Notes: generated from the letters alone by a model not told the origin. Shown: positions 1 through 8,031, numbered from the stretch's first letter. The stretch: DNA of 11,239 nucleotides from SZUA-152 sp964401355 (GCA_964401355.1 CAYNYJ010000091.1:1-11239), one strand, 5' to 3'. Made by a program: numbers and translations.

Positions 1-73
1 AAGGCATGCCGATAATCAGTTGGTATTGCTGTGAAAGTTAACGGGACAGCAGTGAGTTGTCTTACATGCGTGT
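1..73. other. Downstream flank of the histidine kinase, no gene seen
   Basis: These bases lie just beyond the 3' end of the histidine kinase, at the window edge. I see no open frame of useful length and no T-tailed hairpin on the minus strand. A minus-strand ATG at 5-7 could open a following gene, but it has no clear ribosome binding site and the window ends there. Confidence 0.4.
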
Positions 74-2020
74 CTAACTTACTTGTTTAGCAGAGTGTAG
101 CGTGTTCATTGGGACGATGCTGTTCGATGAACGTGTGTGGGGTAAATGTGAGACGGGCAATCGTAGTTCGAAAGTGGAACCTACTTCAACGGTGCTGCTG
201 ACCGCAAGTGACCCCCCCATGAGCACACATATTTGTCTGCAGATGGTGAGACCCAGTCCGGTGCCGCCGTACTTTGAGCTGGTGCTGTTGTCGGCCTGGG
301 TGAAGGCCGAAAAAATCCTATCTGCCTGATTTCTGGACATACCGATACCGCTATCCTGAATGATGGCAATAAGCCAGGTAATCCCTTTTATTTCTTGTAA
401 GTCTATCGTCAAGGTAATTTTTCCGGTGCTGGTGAATTTGGCGGCATTGCTCAGGAGGTTGAGTAGTATTTGTTTGAGTTTGGTGCGATCGGTGTGGATG
501 ATGCGCAGTTCATTGATATCGATGAGATTAAATGTATTTCCATTTTTCTTAATTAAGGGTTTGGTCGTCTGCTCAACCTCAGCCAATAATTCGTCGATGT
601 GGAAGTGTTCCAGATTAAGCTGCATTTTTCCCGCTTCTATTTTGGATAAATCGAGTACCCCGTTAATAAGCTCAAGCAGGTGTTTGCCAGCATTTTCTAT
701 ATGGTTCAGGTCAGTGGCATCTTGATCCCGAGCATTCTCTTTTGCCTCTTCCCGCAATAACTCGCTATAACCGATGATGGCATTGAGTGGGGTGCGTAAT
801 TCATGGCTCATGTTGGCGAGGAAGAGACTTTTAGTAGTATTTGCCGTTTCGGCCGCCATTTTGGCCAGCTGTAGTTCTTCCTGGTTGAGTTTTCGTTCCA
901 GAGCGACACTCACCCAGCCGCCGATTAAGTTGACGATATCCTGATCCATGTCGTAAAAGGGGGTTTTTCGTGGCTGTGAATCACTGAAGCTGATGACGCC
1001 AATCGCGTGGTTTTGAATTCTGATGGGGGCGCCCATGTAAGCGACAATATCATGTGGTACTGCGGTGTTGCGAAATTCGGTGTCGTTAACGTCTGTGAAG
1101 GCAATGGCTTTATTGGTAGAAAAGACTGCCCACACAGGATTGTTGTTGAAGGATATGTCGATGTTCGTTTTGACTGGAGCATGTTTTGTGGTAACGGTAG
1201 AAAGTATGGTGGCTTTATGCATTTCGTTGTCGATTTTTACAACGGTCGCGTTGGACATATTCAGCAGCCGACAGCCGAGGCGGAGCATCTCGGTTATTTG
1301 TTGGTCATTGCTTAAGCCAGGTAACGAGGAAACCTTGTATAAAGCGCGAATGCGGGTACCTTGAGTGAGCAGCTCTGTTTCAGTTTTTCCCGTGCGACGA
1401 ACTACAAAAATGGTGAAGAGACTGAGTAACATTGCAACACCGGCTAACAACAGCACGATTAAATAGGTGTCTTTATTGTCCTGTGCAGTTTCGGCCAGAT
1501 CTTGTTCGATGATGCTACGCTGCAAATCGACGAGGTTATCCAGCCGGGCCATAACCTGGTTTTGAGTAGGAATCAATTCGTTCCATACCAGGTTTTGCGC
1601 TGCGCCGGGGTCGTCATTCAGGACGAGCTCAACCGCCTGATTCTGTATCCCGCCGCCGCGTATAACAAAGGGTTGTAACTCACGCCACGCATTTATTGTT
1701 GCCGGGTTACGATTATTTGCCAGTAACTTTTCTCTGGCGAGAATGAAGTCAGAACCCAGTTCACGGAAACGCATGATTTCGTCGTCAAGCTCGAAGGGGT
1801 CGGTCAGTGAGGTCATCCGATATATCGAAATTGCGCGACCCTTTGCGCGGTTTTGCAATGTTGCAACCAGGAGAGATTCAGCCTGTTGATTAACGAGTTT
1901 TTGAATGCGGTGGTTATTGTCGGAGATATTTTTTGTCCACACGGCGACTAAAATGACCAGTAGCATGATAATGGTCGCAAAGCCGAGGGCAATAATAGTT
2001 TTTGTTTGCAGGTGCGGCAT
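74..2020 (-). CDS. Membrane sensor histidine kinase with GAF domain, orphan
   Basis: This 648-residue protein is a membrane-bound two-component sensor kinase that should autophosphorylate on histidine and pass the phosphate to a response regulator not encoded here. A first membrane segment (about 8-29) and a second (about 186-208) bracket a roughly 155-residue, mostly helical periplasmic region resembling a four-helix-bundle sensor. A GAF-like domain follows (about 230-375), then a HisKA dimerisation domain with phospho-acceptor H406 in MSHELRTPLN, then an HATPase domain. The HATPase shows the N box (N521, N525), the G1 box DSGIGM from D556, the F box around 570-573 and GGTGLG at 585-590. There is no receiver domain, and no obvious HAMP linker after the second membrane segment. 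The ATG at 2018-2020 is the first possible start, because an in-frame stop lies three codons upstream; no strong Shine-Dalgarno is visible. The signal is unknown. It sits 346 bp behind metH on the same strand, too far to assume an operon. Confidence 0.93.
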   Translation of the reverse strand: MPHLQTKTIIALGFATIIMLLVILVAVWTKNISDNNHRIQKLVNQQAESLLVATLQNRAKGRAISIYRMTSLTDPFELDDEIMRFRELGSDFILAREKLLANNRNPATINAWRELQPFVIRGGGIQNQAVELVLNDDPGAAQNLVWNELIPTQNQVMARLDNLVDLQRSIIEQDLAETAQDNKDTYLIVLLLAGVAMLLSLFTIFVVRRTGKTETELLTQGTRIRALYKVSSLPGLSNDQQITEMLRLGCRLLNMSNATVVKIDNEMHKATILSTVTTKHAPVKTNIDISFNNNPVWAVFSTNKAIAFTDVNDTEFRNTAVPHDIVAYMGAPIRIQNHAIGVISFSDSQPRKTPFYDMDQDIVNLIGGWVSVALERKLNQEELQLAKMAAETANTTKSLFLANMSHELRTPLNAIIGYSELLREEAKENARDQDATDLNHIENAGKHLLELINGVLDLSKIEAGKMQLNLEHFHIDELLAEVEQTTKPLIKKNGNTFNLIDINELRIIHTDRTKLKQILLNLLSNAAKFTSTGKITLTIDLQEIKGITWLIAIIQDSGIGMSRNQADRIFSAFTQADNSTSSKYGGTGLGLTICRQICVLMGGSLAVSSTVEVGSTFELRLPVSHLPHTRSSNSIVPMNTLHSAKQVS

Positions 2021-2270
2021 AGCATGTCATGGAGCGGTTTTGTATGTATTCAAGCTGTATTTCGACCGGCAGAGACAAAACTTGACAGGCCTGTGTGGGA
2101 ATTTTCGATTACTAGTTGAAGTTATAGACGATTGTTTAAAGGTGTTAGAGATATAGAATGGCGCGCTAATCAATAACTATGAATAGGCTTGTGCTGGCGC
2201 ACCGTTTGCCATTGATAACTACCCACAAGTAACGACACTTAGCAAGACAACTTCACCAAGAGGGATAGCA

Positions 2271-2306
2271 ATGACGATGTTGTTAACAGGGCTTGTTAAG
2301 CCCTGA
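2271..2306 (+). other. Possible 11-codon small ORF ending in a hairpin
   Basis: A plus-strand frame reads MTMLLTGLVKP and then TGA. An AGAGGG ribosome binding sequence lies six bases before its ATG. Its last codons form the right half of the 2287-2305 hairpin, an arrangement reminiscent of leader peptides. There is no plus-strand gene downstream to control, since metH converges from the other side, so a chance match is more likely. Confidence 0.15.
2287..2305. other. Perfect hairpin CAGGGCTT-GTT-AAGCCCTG
   Basis: An 8-bp perfect stem closes a 3-base loop. It sits about 60 bp beyond the metH stop on the minus strand and could help end metH transcription. Neither strand has a T-run directly after the stem, so it is not a textbook intrinsic terminator. 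A run of six T on the minus strand lies before the stem, not after it. Confidence 0.35.
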
Positions 2307-2366
2307 GAGTGATTAGCATAAAAAATGTATTTTCAGGATGGCGGTGCTGTTTGTAGAAACGGCAGT

Positions 2367-5300
2367 TTAATCCGCGTCGTAACCTAGGTTGGGCGCAAGC
2401 CAGTATTCGCTTTCGCTGGCATTAAATTTCTTGCGTTGGGTGTAGTCTGCCACCTGGTCGCGATTAATTTTTCCGACCGCAAAATAGCAGGCCTCGGGGT
2501 GCGAGTAATATACACCGCTCACTGCCGCAGTGGGCACCATGGCTTTAGATTCGGTAAGCCAAATGCCGGTGTTCTTCTGGGCATCCAGCATTTCCCATAA
2601 AGTATCTTTTTCGGTGTGATCCGGGCAGGCAGGGTATCCGGCGGCAGGCCGAATACCTTTGTACAATTCTTTTGTCAGTTCTTCGTTGTTGAGGGTTTCG
2701 TCGCTAGCGTAGCACCAGAATTCCTTGCGCACTCTTTGGTGCATGCGTTCGGCAAAGGCTTCGGCCAGACGATCGGCCAAGGCCTTGATCATGATCGCTT
2801 GGTAATCGTCATGATCGGCTTCGAAGCGCGCCACGTGTTCGTCGATGCCAATGCCCGCAGTGACCGCAAAGCCACCCACATAATCTTTTAGGCCGCTGGC
2901 CTTGGGCGCGATAAAATCAGACAGGCAACGGTTGACCTTGCCCGGTGGTTTTTCCAGTTGCTGACGCAGGTTGAACAGGGTGTGGACGATTTCGTTGCGC
3001 GATTCGTCCGCATAAACCTCGATGTCGTCGTCATTGATATTGTTGGCCGGATAAAAACCAATCACCGCCCGTGCCGTCAGCCATCTTTCATCGATGATTT
3101 TTTTCAGCATCGCCTGCGCATCGGCGAACAACTTTTTTGCCTCCTCGCCCAATTTGGCATCATCAAGAATTTTTGGATAACTGCCACGTAATTCCCAAGA
3201 ATGAAAAAACGGTGTCCAGTCAATATATTCCGCTAATTCTTGCAACGGGTAATCGTCAAAGACTTTGGTGCCAAGAAATCTCGGCACGGGAGGCGTGTAC
3301 GTCGTCCAGTCGATGTCGGCCTTATTGGCGCGCGCTTGTTCCAGGGTCAGCCACTTGAGTTGTTTGCGTCGGTTGGCGTGGTTGATGCGCACCTGTTCGT
3401 AGTCAGCTTTTACTTCCTCCACGAAGGCCTGTTTCAGATCGGCGCTGATAAGTTTTTGCGCCACGCCCACGGCACGTGAGGCATCTTTCACCCACACGCT
3501 GGGGCCGTTCTGGTAGCCGGGTTCGATCTTCACTGCGGTGTGTGCGCGTGAGGTGGTGGCGCCGCCGATCATCAGCGGCACGTGGAAATCCAGGCGCTGC
3601 ATTTCTTTGGCAATATTCGCCATCTCTTCCAGTGAAGGTGTGATGAGGCCGGACAGGCCGATGATATCGACGTTTTCTTTTTTGGCGGTTTCGAGAATCT
3701 TTTGCGCGGGTACCATCACCCCAATGTCGAGGATCTCAAAATTGTTGCATTGCAACACTACGCCGACAATATTTTTGCCGATGTCGTGCACGTCACCTTT
3801 TACGGTCGCCATCAGTATTTTACCAGCGGCCCGGGCCTTGCCGTCTTTTGCCGCTTCGATAAAGGGTAATAAGTGGGCCACGGCTTTTTTCATCACGCGC
3901 GCGGATTTGACGACTTGCGGGAGGAACATTTTACCGGCACCGAACAGGTCGCCGACGACGTTCATGCCGTCCATCAACGGGCCTTCGATGACTTGTATCG
4001 GCCGCTCGAAATTCAGCCGCGCCTCTTCGGTATCTTCGACCACGTAGGTATCGTTGCCTTTGACCAGCGCATGTTCGAGGCGTTTCGCCACCGGCCAGTC
4101 ACGCCAGGCAAGATCTTCTTTTTGCGCGGCCACTTTGCCGTCGCCACGGAACTGTTCGGCGACTTCCAACAAACGGTCGGTGGCATCGTCACGACGATTC
4201 AGCACTACGTCTTCTACCCGTTCCTTGAGTTCAGCGGGCAAGTCGTCGTACAGCGCGAGTTGGCTGGCGTTGATGATGCCCATATTCATACCGGCCTTGA
4301 TGGCGTGATACAGGAACACCGAGTGAATCGCCTCGCGAACCGGGTTATTGCCGCGGAACGAAAACGAGACATTAGAAACACCGCCGGAAATTTTCACGTG
4401 GGGCAGACTGTCGGTGATCACCCGCGTGGCTTCGATAAAATCGACGCCGTAATTATTGTGCTCTTCGATACCGGTGGCGATGGCAAAAATATTCGGGTCG
4501 AAGATGATGTCTTCCGCTGGGAAGCCAACAATTTCCGTTAGAATTTTATAGGAGCGGGTGCAAATGTCGATCTTGCGTTGCTGGGTATCGGCCTGGCCAG
4601 TTTCGTCGAAGGCCATAACAATCATCGCCGCACCGTATTTACGCACCTTTTTGGCGTGTGCGATAAACGCCGCTTCGCCCTCTTTGAGCGAGATGGAATT
4701 GACGATGCCCTTGCCCTGCACGCACTTGAGCCCGGCTTCGATGATCTCCCACTTGGAAGAATCGATCATCACCGGCACCTTGGAAATGTCCGGTTCCGAG
4801 GCAATCAAATTGAGAAAATCGCGCATCGCTTCGACGCCGTCGAGCATCGCCTCGTCCATGTTGATGTCGATGACCTGCGCGCCATTTTCCACCTGCTCGC
4901 GCGCTACGCTCAGCGCTTCGTCGAATTGCTCGTCGAGAATCAGTCGTTTGAATTTGGCCGAGCCGGTGACGTTGGTGCGTTCGCCGACGTTCATAAACAG
5001 CGATTCGGCGGTGATGTTGCAGGGTTCCAGTCCGGCCAGGCGCAGGGTGTGGTCGTCTTCGGGGACGATACGCGGCGAGTGTTTGCTCACCGCCTTGGCG
5101 ATGGCGCTGATGTGCGCCGGGGTGGTACCGCAGCAGCCGCCGATGATGTTGATAAAGCCGCTGGCTGCCCACTCTTCGATTTCGCGCGACATCTCTTCCG
5201 GGGTTTCATCGTATTCGCCAAACTCGTTGGGCAGGCCCGCGTTGGGGTGGCTATTGATGTAGCAGTTGGCGATGCCCGCCACTTCGGCCACGTACTGGCG

Positions 5301-6053
5301 CAGTTCCTCTGCACCCAGCGCGCAGTTAAAGCCGAAGCTCACCGGGTTGATGTGACGCACGGAATTCCAGAAGGCCTCGGCGGTTTGGCCGGACAGGGTA
5401 CGGCCGGAGGCGTCGGTAATGGTGCCGGAGATCATCACCGGCAGGCGCGTGCCGCTGGTCTCGAAATAATCCTCGATGGCGTATAGCGCGGCCTTGGCAT
5501 TGAGAGTGTCGAAGATGGTTTCGACCAGAATGATATCCGAGCCGCCGTCCACCAGCCCTTTGATGGCGTCGAGATAACTTTCACACAGGGTGTCGAAATC
5601 GATGTTGCGGAAGCCGGGGCGGTTGACGTCCGGCGACAGGCTCGCGGTGCGGTTGGTGGGGCCGATCACGCCCGCCACGAAACGTGGCTTTTCGGCGGTG
5701 CTGAAGGCGTCGCAGGCCTGGCGAGCCAGACGGGTAGCCTCCAGATTCAGCTCGTAAGACAGGCCCTCCATGGAATAGTCGGCCATGGACACGCTGTTGG
5801 CGTTAAAAGTATTGGTTTCGACGATGTCTGCACCGGCTTTGAGATAGGCGCTGTGAATATCGCGGATAATCTTCGGCTGGGTCAGTGACAGCAGGTCATT
5901 ATTGCCTTGCAGGTCACTTTGCCAGTCGGCAAAACGCTCGCCGCGATAACCGGCCTCGTCCAGTTTGTAGGACTGGATCATGGTGCCCATGGCCCCGTCG
6001 AGGATCAGGATTTGGTCTTTAAGACGTTTTTCGAATTCGGTCATGTCTGCCAC
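2367..6053 (-). CDS. metH: Cobalamin-dependent methionine synthase MetH
   Basis: MetH transfers the methyl group of 5-methyltetrahydrofolate to homocysteine through a bound cobalamin, giving methionine and tetrahydrofolate in the cytoplasm. The 1228 residues match the usual full length, with all modules in order. The homocysteine-binding barrel (about 1-325) carries zinc ligands C244, C307 and C308. The pterin-binding barrel (about 345-620) begins near NVGERTNVTG. The helical cap (about 650-740) is followed by the B12-binding domain with H756 in DVHDIGK and S801 in the nucleotide-tail pocket. The C-terminal S-adenosylmethionine reactivation domain contains RPAAGYPACPDH at 1135-1146. All key residues I can check are present. 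The frame begins with GTG at 6051-6053; an ATG three codons later (6042-6044) is equally acceptable by family alignment. Neither start has a strong Shine-Dalgarno. I see no B12 box or other recognisable cobalamin riboswitch in the 172-bp leader. Confidence 0.98.
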   Translation of the reverse strand: MADMTEFEKRLKDQILILDGAMGTMIQSYKLDEAGYRGERFADWQSDLQGNNDLLSLTQPKIIRDIHSAYLKAGADIVETNTFNANSVSMADYSMEGLSYELNLEATRLARQACDAFSTAEKPRFVAGVIGPTNRTASLSPDVNRPGFRNIDFDTLCESYLDAIKGLVDGGSDIILVETIFDTLNAKAALYAIEDYFETSGTRLPVMISGTITDASGRTLSGQTAEAFWNSVRHINPVSFGFNCALGAEELRQYVAEVAGIANCYINSHPNAGLPNEFGEYDETPEEMSREIEEWAASGFINIIGGCCGTTPAHISAIAKAVSKHSPRIVPEDDHTLRLAGLEPCNITAESLFMNVGERTNVTGSAKFKRLILDEQFDEALSVAREQVENGAQVIDINMDEAMLDGVEAMRDFLNLIASEPDISKVPVMIDSSKWEIIEAGLKCVQGKGIVNSISLKEGEAAFIAHAKKVRKYGAAMIVMAFDETGQADTQQRKIDICTRSYKILTEIVGFPAEDIIFDPNIFAIATGIEEHNNYGVDFIEATRVITDSLPHVKISGGVSNVSFSFRGNNPVREAIHSVFLYHAIKAGMNMGIINASQLALYDDLPAELKERVEDVVLNRRDDATDRLLEVAEQFRGDGKVAAQKEDLAWRDWPVAKRLEHALVKGNDTYVVEDTEEARLNFERPIQVIEGPLMDGMNVVGDLFGAGKMFLPQVVKSARVMKKAVAHLLPFIEAAKDGKARAAGKILMATVKGDVHDIGKNIVGVVLQCNNFEILDIGVMVPAQKILETAKKENVDIIGLSGLITPSLEEMANIAKEMQRLDFHVPLMIGGATTSRAHTAVKIEPGYQNGPSVWVKDASRAVGVAQKLISADLKQAFVEEVKADYEQVRINHANRRKQLKWLTLEQARANKADIDWTTYTPPVPRFLGTKVFDDYPLQELAEYIDWTPFFHSWELRGSYPKILDDAKLGEEAKKLFADAQAMLKKIIDERWLTARAVIGFYPANNINDDDIEVYADESRNEIVHTLFNLRQQLEKPPGKVNRCLSDFIAPKASGLKDYVGGFAVTAGIGIDEHVARFEADHDDYQAIMIKALADRLAEAFAERMHQRVRKEFWCYASDETLNNEELTKELYKGIRPAAGYPACPDHTEKDTLWEMLDAQKNTGIWLTESKAMVPTAAVSGVYYSHPEACYFAVGKINRDQVADYTQRKKFNASESEYWLAPNLGYDAD

Positions 6054-6074
6054 GCGCCCGTAATGGGGTGTCGA

Positions 6075-6100
6075 TTTTGGAATATCACTTTTGGAGTATC
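6075..6100 (-). promoter_or_regulatory. Tandem direct repeat in the metH leader, possible operator
   Basis: On the minus strand, two 12-base copies, GATACTCCAAAA and GATATTCCAAAA, differ at one base and are separated by two bases (14-bp period, a little over one helical turn). They lie about 20-45 bp before the metH start. This is the position and shape of a tandem operator or activator site. It does not match the TGAA-N5-TTCA site known for MetR, so any bound protein is unknown. Confidence 0.3.
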
Positions 6101-6138
6101 AAAAATAGCCGCGCATTTTAACACGCCTGAAGCACCAA

Positions 6139-6165
6139 CGCCCGACCTGCGAGACAGGCCGGGCG
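6139..6165 (-). terminator. GC-rich hairpin between the rhodanese gene and metH
   Basis: The outer 6-bp stem CGCCCG/CGGGCG and inner 4-bp stem CCTG/CAGG are separated by one A-C mismatch and close a CGAGA loop. It lies about 60 bp after the rhodanese stop and about 85 bp before metH. It could end or attenuate transcription from the rhodanese side, but no T-run follows on the minus strand. It would be a Rho-type or processing hairpin at best. Confidence 0.35.
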
Positions 6166-6225
6166 CCAGTTTTCCGAACGGGGAATTGGGTGGTGTTTAC
6201 TGCGGTGCAGGGCCAGTGGAAGGGG

Positions 6226-6663
6226 CTAGCACTGCTCCCAGGGCAAGTCGTGGTGACGCCAGCCACCGGTGGTGGAGCGGTGGTGGGTGTCATCCAGTTC
6301 ACCTTCAAATCCCTCCAACACGTTGAAAACATTCGTGAAACCGTCTTTGATGAGCGCCTCGCCGGCCTCGTGAGAGCGTTTGCCGCTGCGGCAGATCAAC
6401 ACCACTGGTGCGCAATCCTCATCATCGCAGCTCAGCCCGCCAAGCATCACCTGGCGCACATGGGCGGAAAATTGGGGATTGATCTTCCAGTCGGGTTCGT
6501 CGATCCAGGCCACGTGTACTGAACCTTTGGGGTGGCCCACAAACAGGTATTCCATGGAAGAACGCACGTCGATCAATACCGCATTGGGGTGCTCATCCAG
6601 CATCTTGTGCGCCTCAATGGGGGAGATGCCTTTGACATGCTTGTCGGCAGGTTTGCTGCTCAT
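6226..6663 (-). CDS. Rhodanese-like single-domain sulfurtransferase
   Basis: This 145-residue cytoplasmic protein has one rhodanese domain. DVR at 32-34 is the usual early strand motif, and the active-site loop starts with C91 in the six-residue C-R-S-G-K-R, the cysteine that carries persulfide sulfur in this family. The last residues, GGWRHHDLPWEQC, resemble the tail common to small proteobacterial rhodaneses. The start is well supported by GAGGA ending seven bases before the ATG. No signal peptide or second domain is seen. It lies 50 bp behind the small membrane-protein gene on the same strand, probably in one transcript from the promoter at 7045-7073. Its sulfur donor and acceptor cannot be read from sequence; the nearby TtcA-type thiolation gene is a conceivable but unproven partner. 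Confidence 0.9.
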   Translation of the reverse strand: MSSKPADKHVKGISPIEAHKMLDEHPNAVLIDVRSSMEYLFVGHPKGSVHVAWIDEPDWKINPQFSAHVRQVMLGGLSCDDEDCAPVVLICRSGKRSHEAGEALIKDGFTNVFNVLEGFEGELDDTHHRSTTGGWRHHDLPWEQC

Positions 6664-6712
6664 GATTTCATCCTCGGTCTGTCATGTTAAGCCGCGCATG
6701 GCAATCGGCGGC

Positions 6713-6964
6713 TCAGTGTTTGTTGTATAAAGGAGGTTCCTTAACCTGTTTTAGGGTGCCTCGCCCGCGTTTTTTGGTGAGCTTGATCCTGGCACGAATA
6801 AGCGTGTTGATCAGGGTCAGGGCGATAAACAGACCCCGCTGCCACGGGCCACCCAGTTCAGGTACGAATCGAACCACCAGGCCGACCAGCATGGCGACAA
6901 TACCAATGGCCACAAAATAGACACATAGTGCCAGAAGTTTGCTTGCGATAAACAGCACGGCCAA
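6713..6964 (-). CDS. Small membrane protein of unknown function, 5' end possibly broken
   Basis: I do not recognise this family. The 83 codons encode a hydrophobic N-terminal stretch (about 4-33), a second one (about 44-57), and a basic tail rich in Lys and Arg, so a two-pass inner-membrane protein with a cytoplasmic C-terminus is likely. The frame can begin only at TTG (6962-6964) or GTG (6956-6958). A more natural start, ATG at 7004-7006, opens the same frame with MEVFYILYHGH but meets TGA at 6971-6973, immediately before TGG. The gene may therefore be a recent nonsense mutant of a 95-residue protein, or may start at the weak TTG/GTG. Its stop sits in a 6-bp-stem hairpin (6690-6713) before the rhodanese gene. 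A good promoter lies upstream at 7045-7073. Confidence 0.55.
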   Translation of the reverse strand: MAVLFIASKLLALCVYFVAIGIVAMLVGLVVRFVPELGGPWQRGLFIALTLINTLIRARIKLTKKRGRGTLKQVKEPPLYNKH

Positions 6965-7044
6965 CGCCCATCAGTGCCCGTGGTACAGAATATAAAACAC
7001 CTCCATTAGCGCGCGTCTTGCCCCTGCCTAGCACGAACGTATTT

Positions 7045-7073
7045 ATTATACACAGATAAAACGATTCTATGAA
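7045..7073 (-). promoter_or_regulatory. Sigma70-type promoter for the membrane protein and rhodanese genes
   Basis: On the minus strand, TTCATA (7068-7073) is followed after exactly 17 bases by a perfect TATAAT (7045-7050). This is the best promoter match in the window. Transcription would begin near 7038, about 30 bases before the ATG at 7006 and about 75 bases before the TTG at 6964. It faces away from the divergent ttcA-like gene. Confidence 0.6.
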
Positions 7074-7183
7074 TGGCTCGGGTGTGTCTGGCCGGGTTGT
7101 GGGTGATGGGTGCCACGAGTGCTTCAATCCCCAAGATTTCTATCTGTAACAGAGTGCAGGCCGACAGGTTACACTATGCGCCC

Positions 7184-8027
7184 ATGAAAAACGCGGCCAC
7201 CAAAAAGTCACTTCTTTCCCCAAGATGGGCCCTGCCCAAATCCTTGCTGCGCCCGGTGGGCCGGGCAATCAGTGATTATGGGATGATCCGCGAAGCGGAT
7301 CGCATTGTCGTGGGACTCTCTGGAGGTAAGAACTCACTTTACCCTGTTGCATTTGCTCTTGCATTTGCAGCGACATGCGCCGGTGCGCTTTGAGGTGGCG
7401 GCGTTGACGGTTGACTCGATGGTGGACGGTTATGAACCGGCGCGGCTGAAACCGTATTTGGCCGAGCTGGGTGTGCCTTATTTTTTTGAGGCCCAGCCCA
7501 TCATGGACATGGCCAACGAGCACATGGGCAACGATTCCTATTGCGCATTTTGTTCACGCATCAAACGCGGCATCATGTATCGCATTCTGCGCGATGAGGG
7601 CTACAACGTGCTGGCGTTGGGCCAGCATCTGGACGACCTTGCCGAGAGTTTTTTGATGTCAGCGTTTCATGGCGGGCAGCTACGCACCATGAAAGCGACC
7701 TATCAAAATGATGCTGGTGACGTTCGAGTGATTCGTCCTTTAGTGTATGTGCGCGAGCATCAAACTGCCGCCTTTGCCGAGGCCGCTGCGCTGCCGGTGA
7801 TCGCTGACAGTTGTCCCGCCTGTTTTCAAATGCCCACCCAACGTCAGCACATGAAAGAATTGCTGGGCGCCGAAGAAGCAATGAATCCACAGTTGTTCAA
7901 AACCTTGTTAACCACTCTCAAGCCGTTGATGGTGCCGGATTACTATCAGCCGACAGATAGCCAAACTGCAAATAGTCAAATAACGCAGCATGAAAAAAAG
8001 CTGAATAACGCAATGGTAGGTACATAA
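7184..8027 (+). pseudogene. ttcA: TtcA-like tRNA 2-thiocytidine synthase, frameshifted
   Basis: TtcA enzymes use ATP and an iron-sulfur cluster to thiolate cytidine 32 of some tRNAs. The first part, from ATG 7184, carries the family lead-in RPVGRAISDYGMIREADR and the PP-loop SGGKNS (codons to 7336). The reading then breaks: the true frame resumes one base later as TLLHLLLHLQRHAPVRFEV and runs to TAA at 8025-8027. One surplus base within CTTT (7337-7340) explains it. Without that base the protein would be about 280 residues, close to family size. The second part has paired cysteines in YCAFCSRIKRG (C codons at 7542 and 7551), then GQHLDD, GGQLRTM, IRPLVYVRE and CPACFQMPTQRQ (C codons at 7812 and 7821). 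The PP-loop also has Asn where the family has a near-invariant Asp (AAC at 7331-7333). The stop lies 4 bp before the acyltransferase gene, suggesting one transcript. The cause may be true decay, sequencing error or, less likely, programmed frameshifting. Confidence 0.85.
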
Positions 8028-8031
8028 CAGA

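Larger units (their letters stand above)
2021..2366. other. 346-bp intergenic region between metH and the histidine kinase
   Basis: This gap holds the 3' flank of metH and the upstream region of the kinase gene. I see no conserved protein or RNA gene. Notable items are a perfect 8-bp-stem hairpin at 2287-2305, an 11-codon plus-strand reading frame at 2271-2306, and a 10-bp perfect palindrome (ACAGGCCTGT) at 2085-2094, which lies about 65 bp upstream of the kinase start and could be an operator. No convincing promoter for the kinase could be picked out by eye. Confidence 0.5.

Noticed and set aside
4578..5486. Long plus-strand open frame of about 300 codons inside metH
   Set aside because: It is a shadow of the well-supported metH on the other strand. 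Its residue make-up (strings of Gly, Arg, His, Asp) reflects metH codon positions and shows no protein motif.
6054..6225. Cobalamin, SAM or SAH riboswitch upstream of metH
   Set aside because: The leader is short and I could not find a B12 box or the conserved core of these riboswitches; only a GC hairpin and a direct repeat are present. A covariance-model search would settle it.
7073..7183. Upstream start at ATG 7073 for the ttcA-like gene
   Set aside because: The 37 extra codons have no family similarity, and the divergent promoter's -35 region overlaps this start. ATG 7184 gives the length usual for TtcA.
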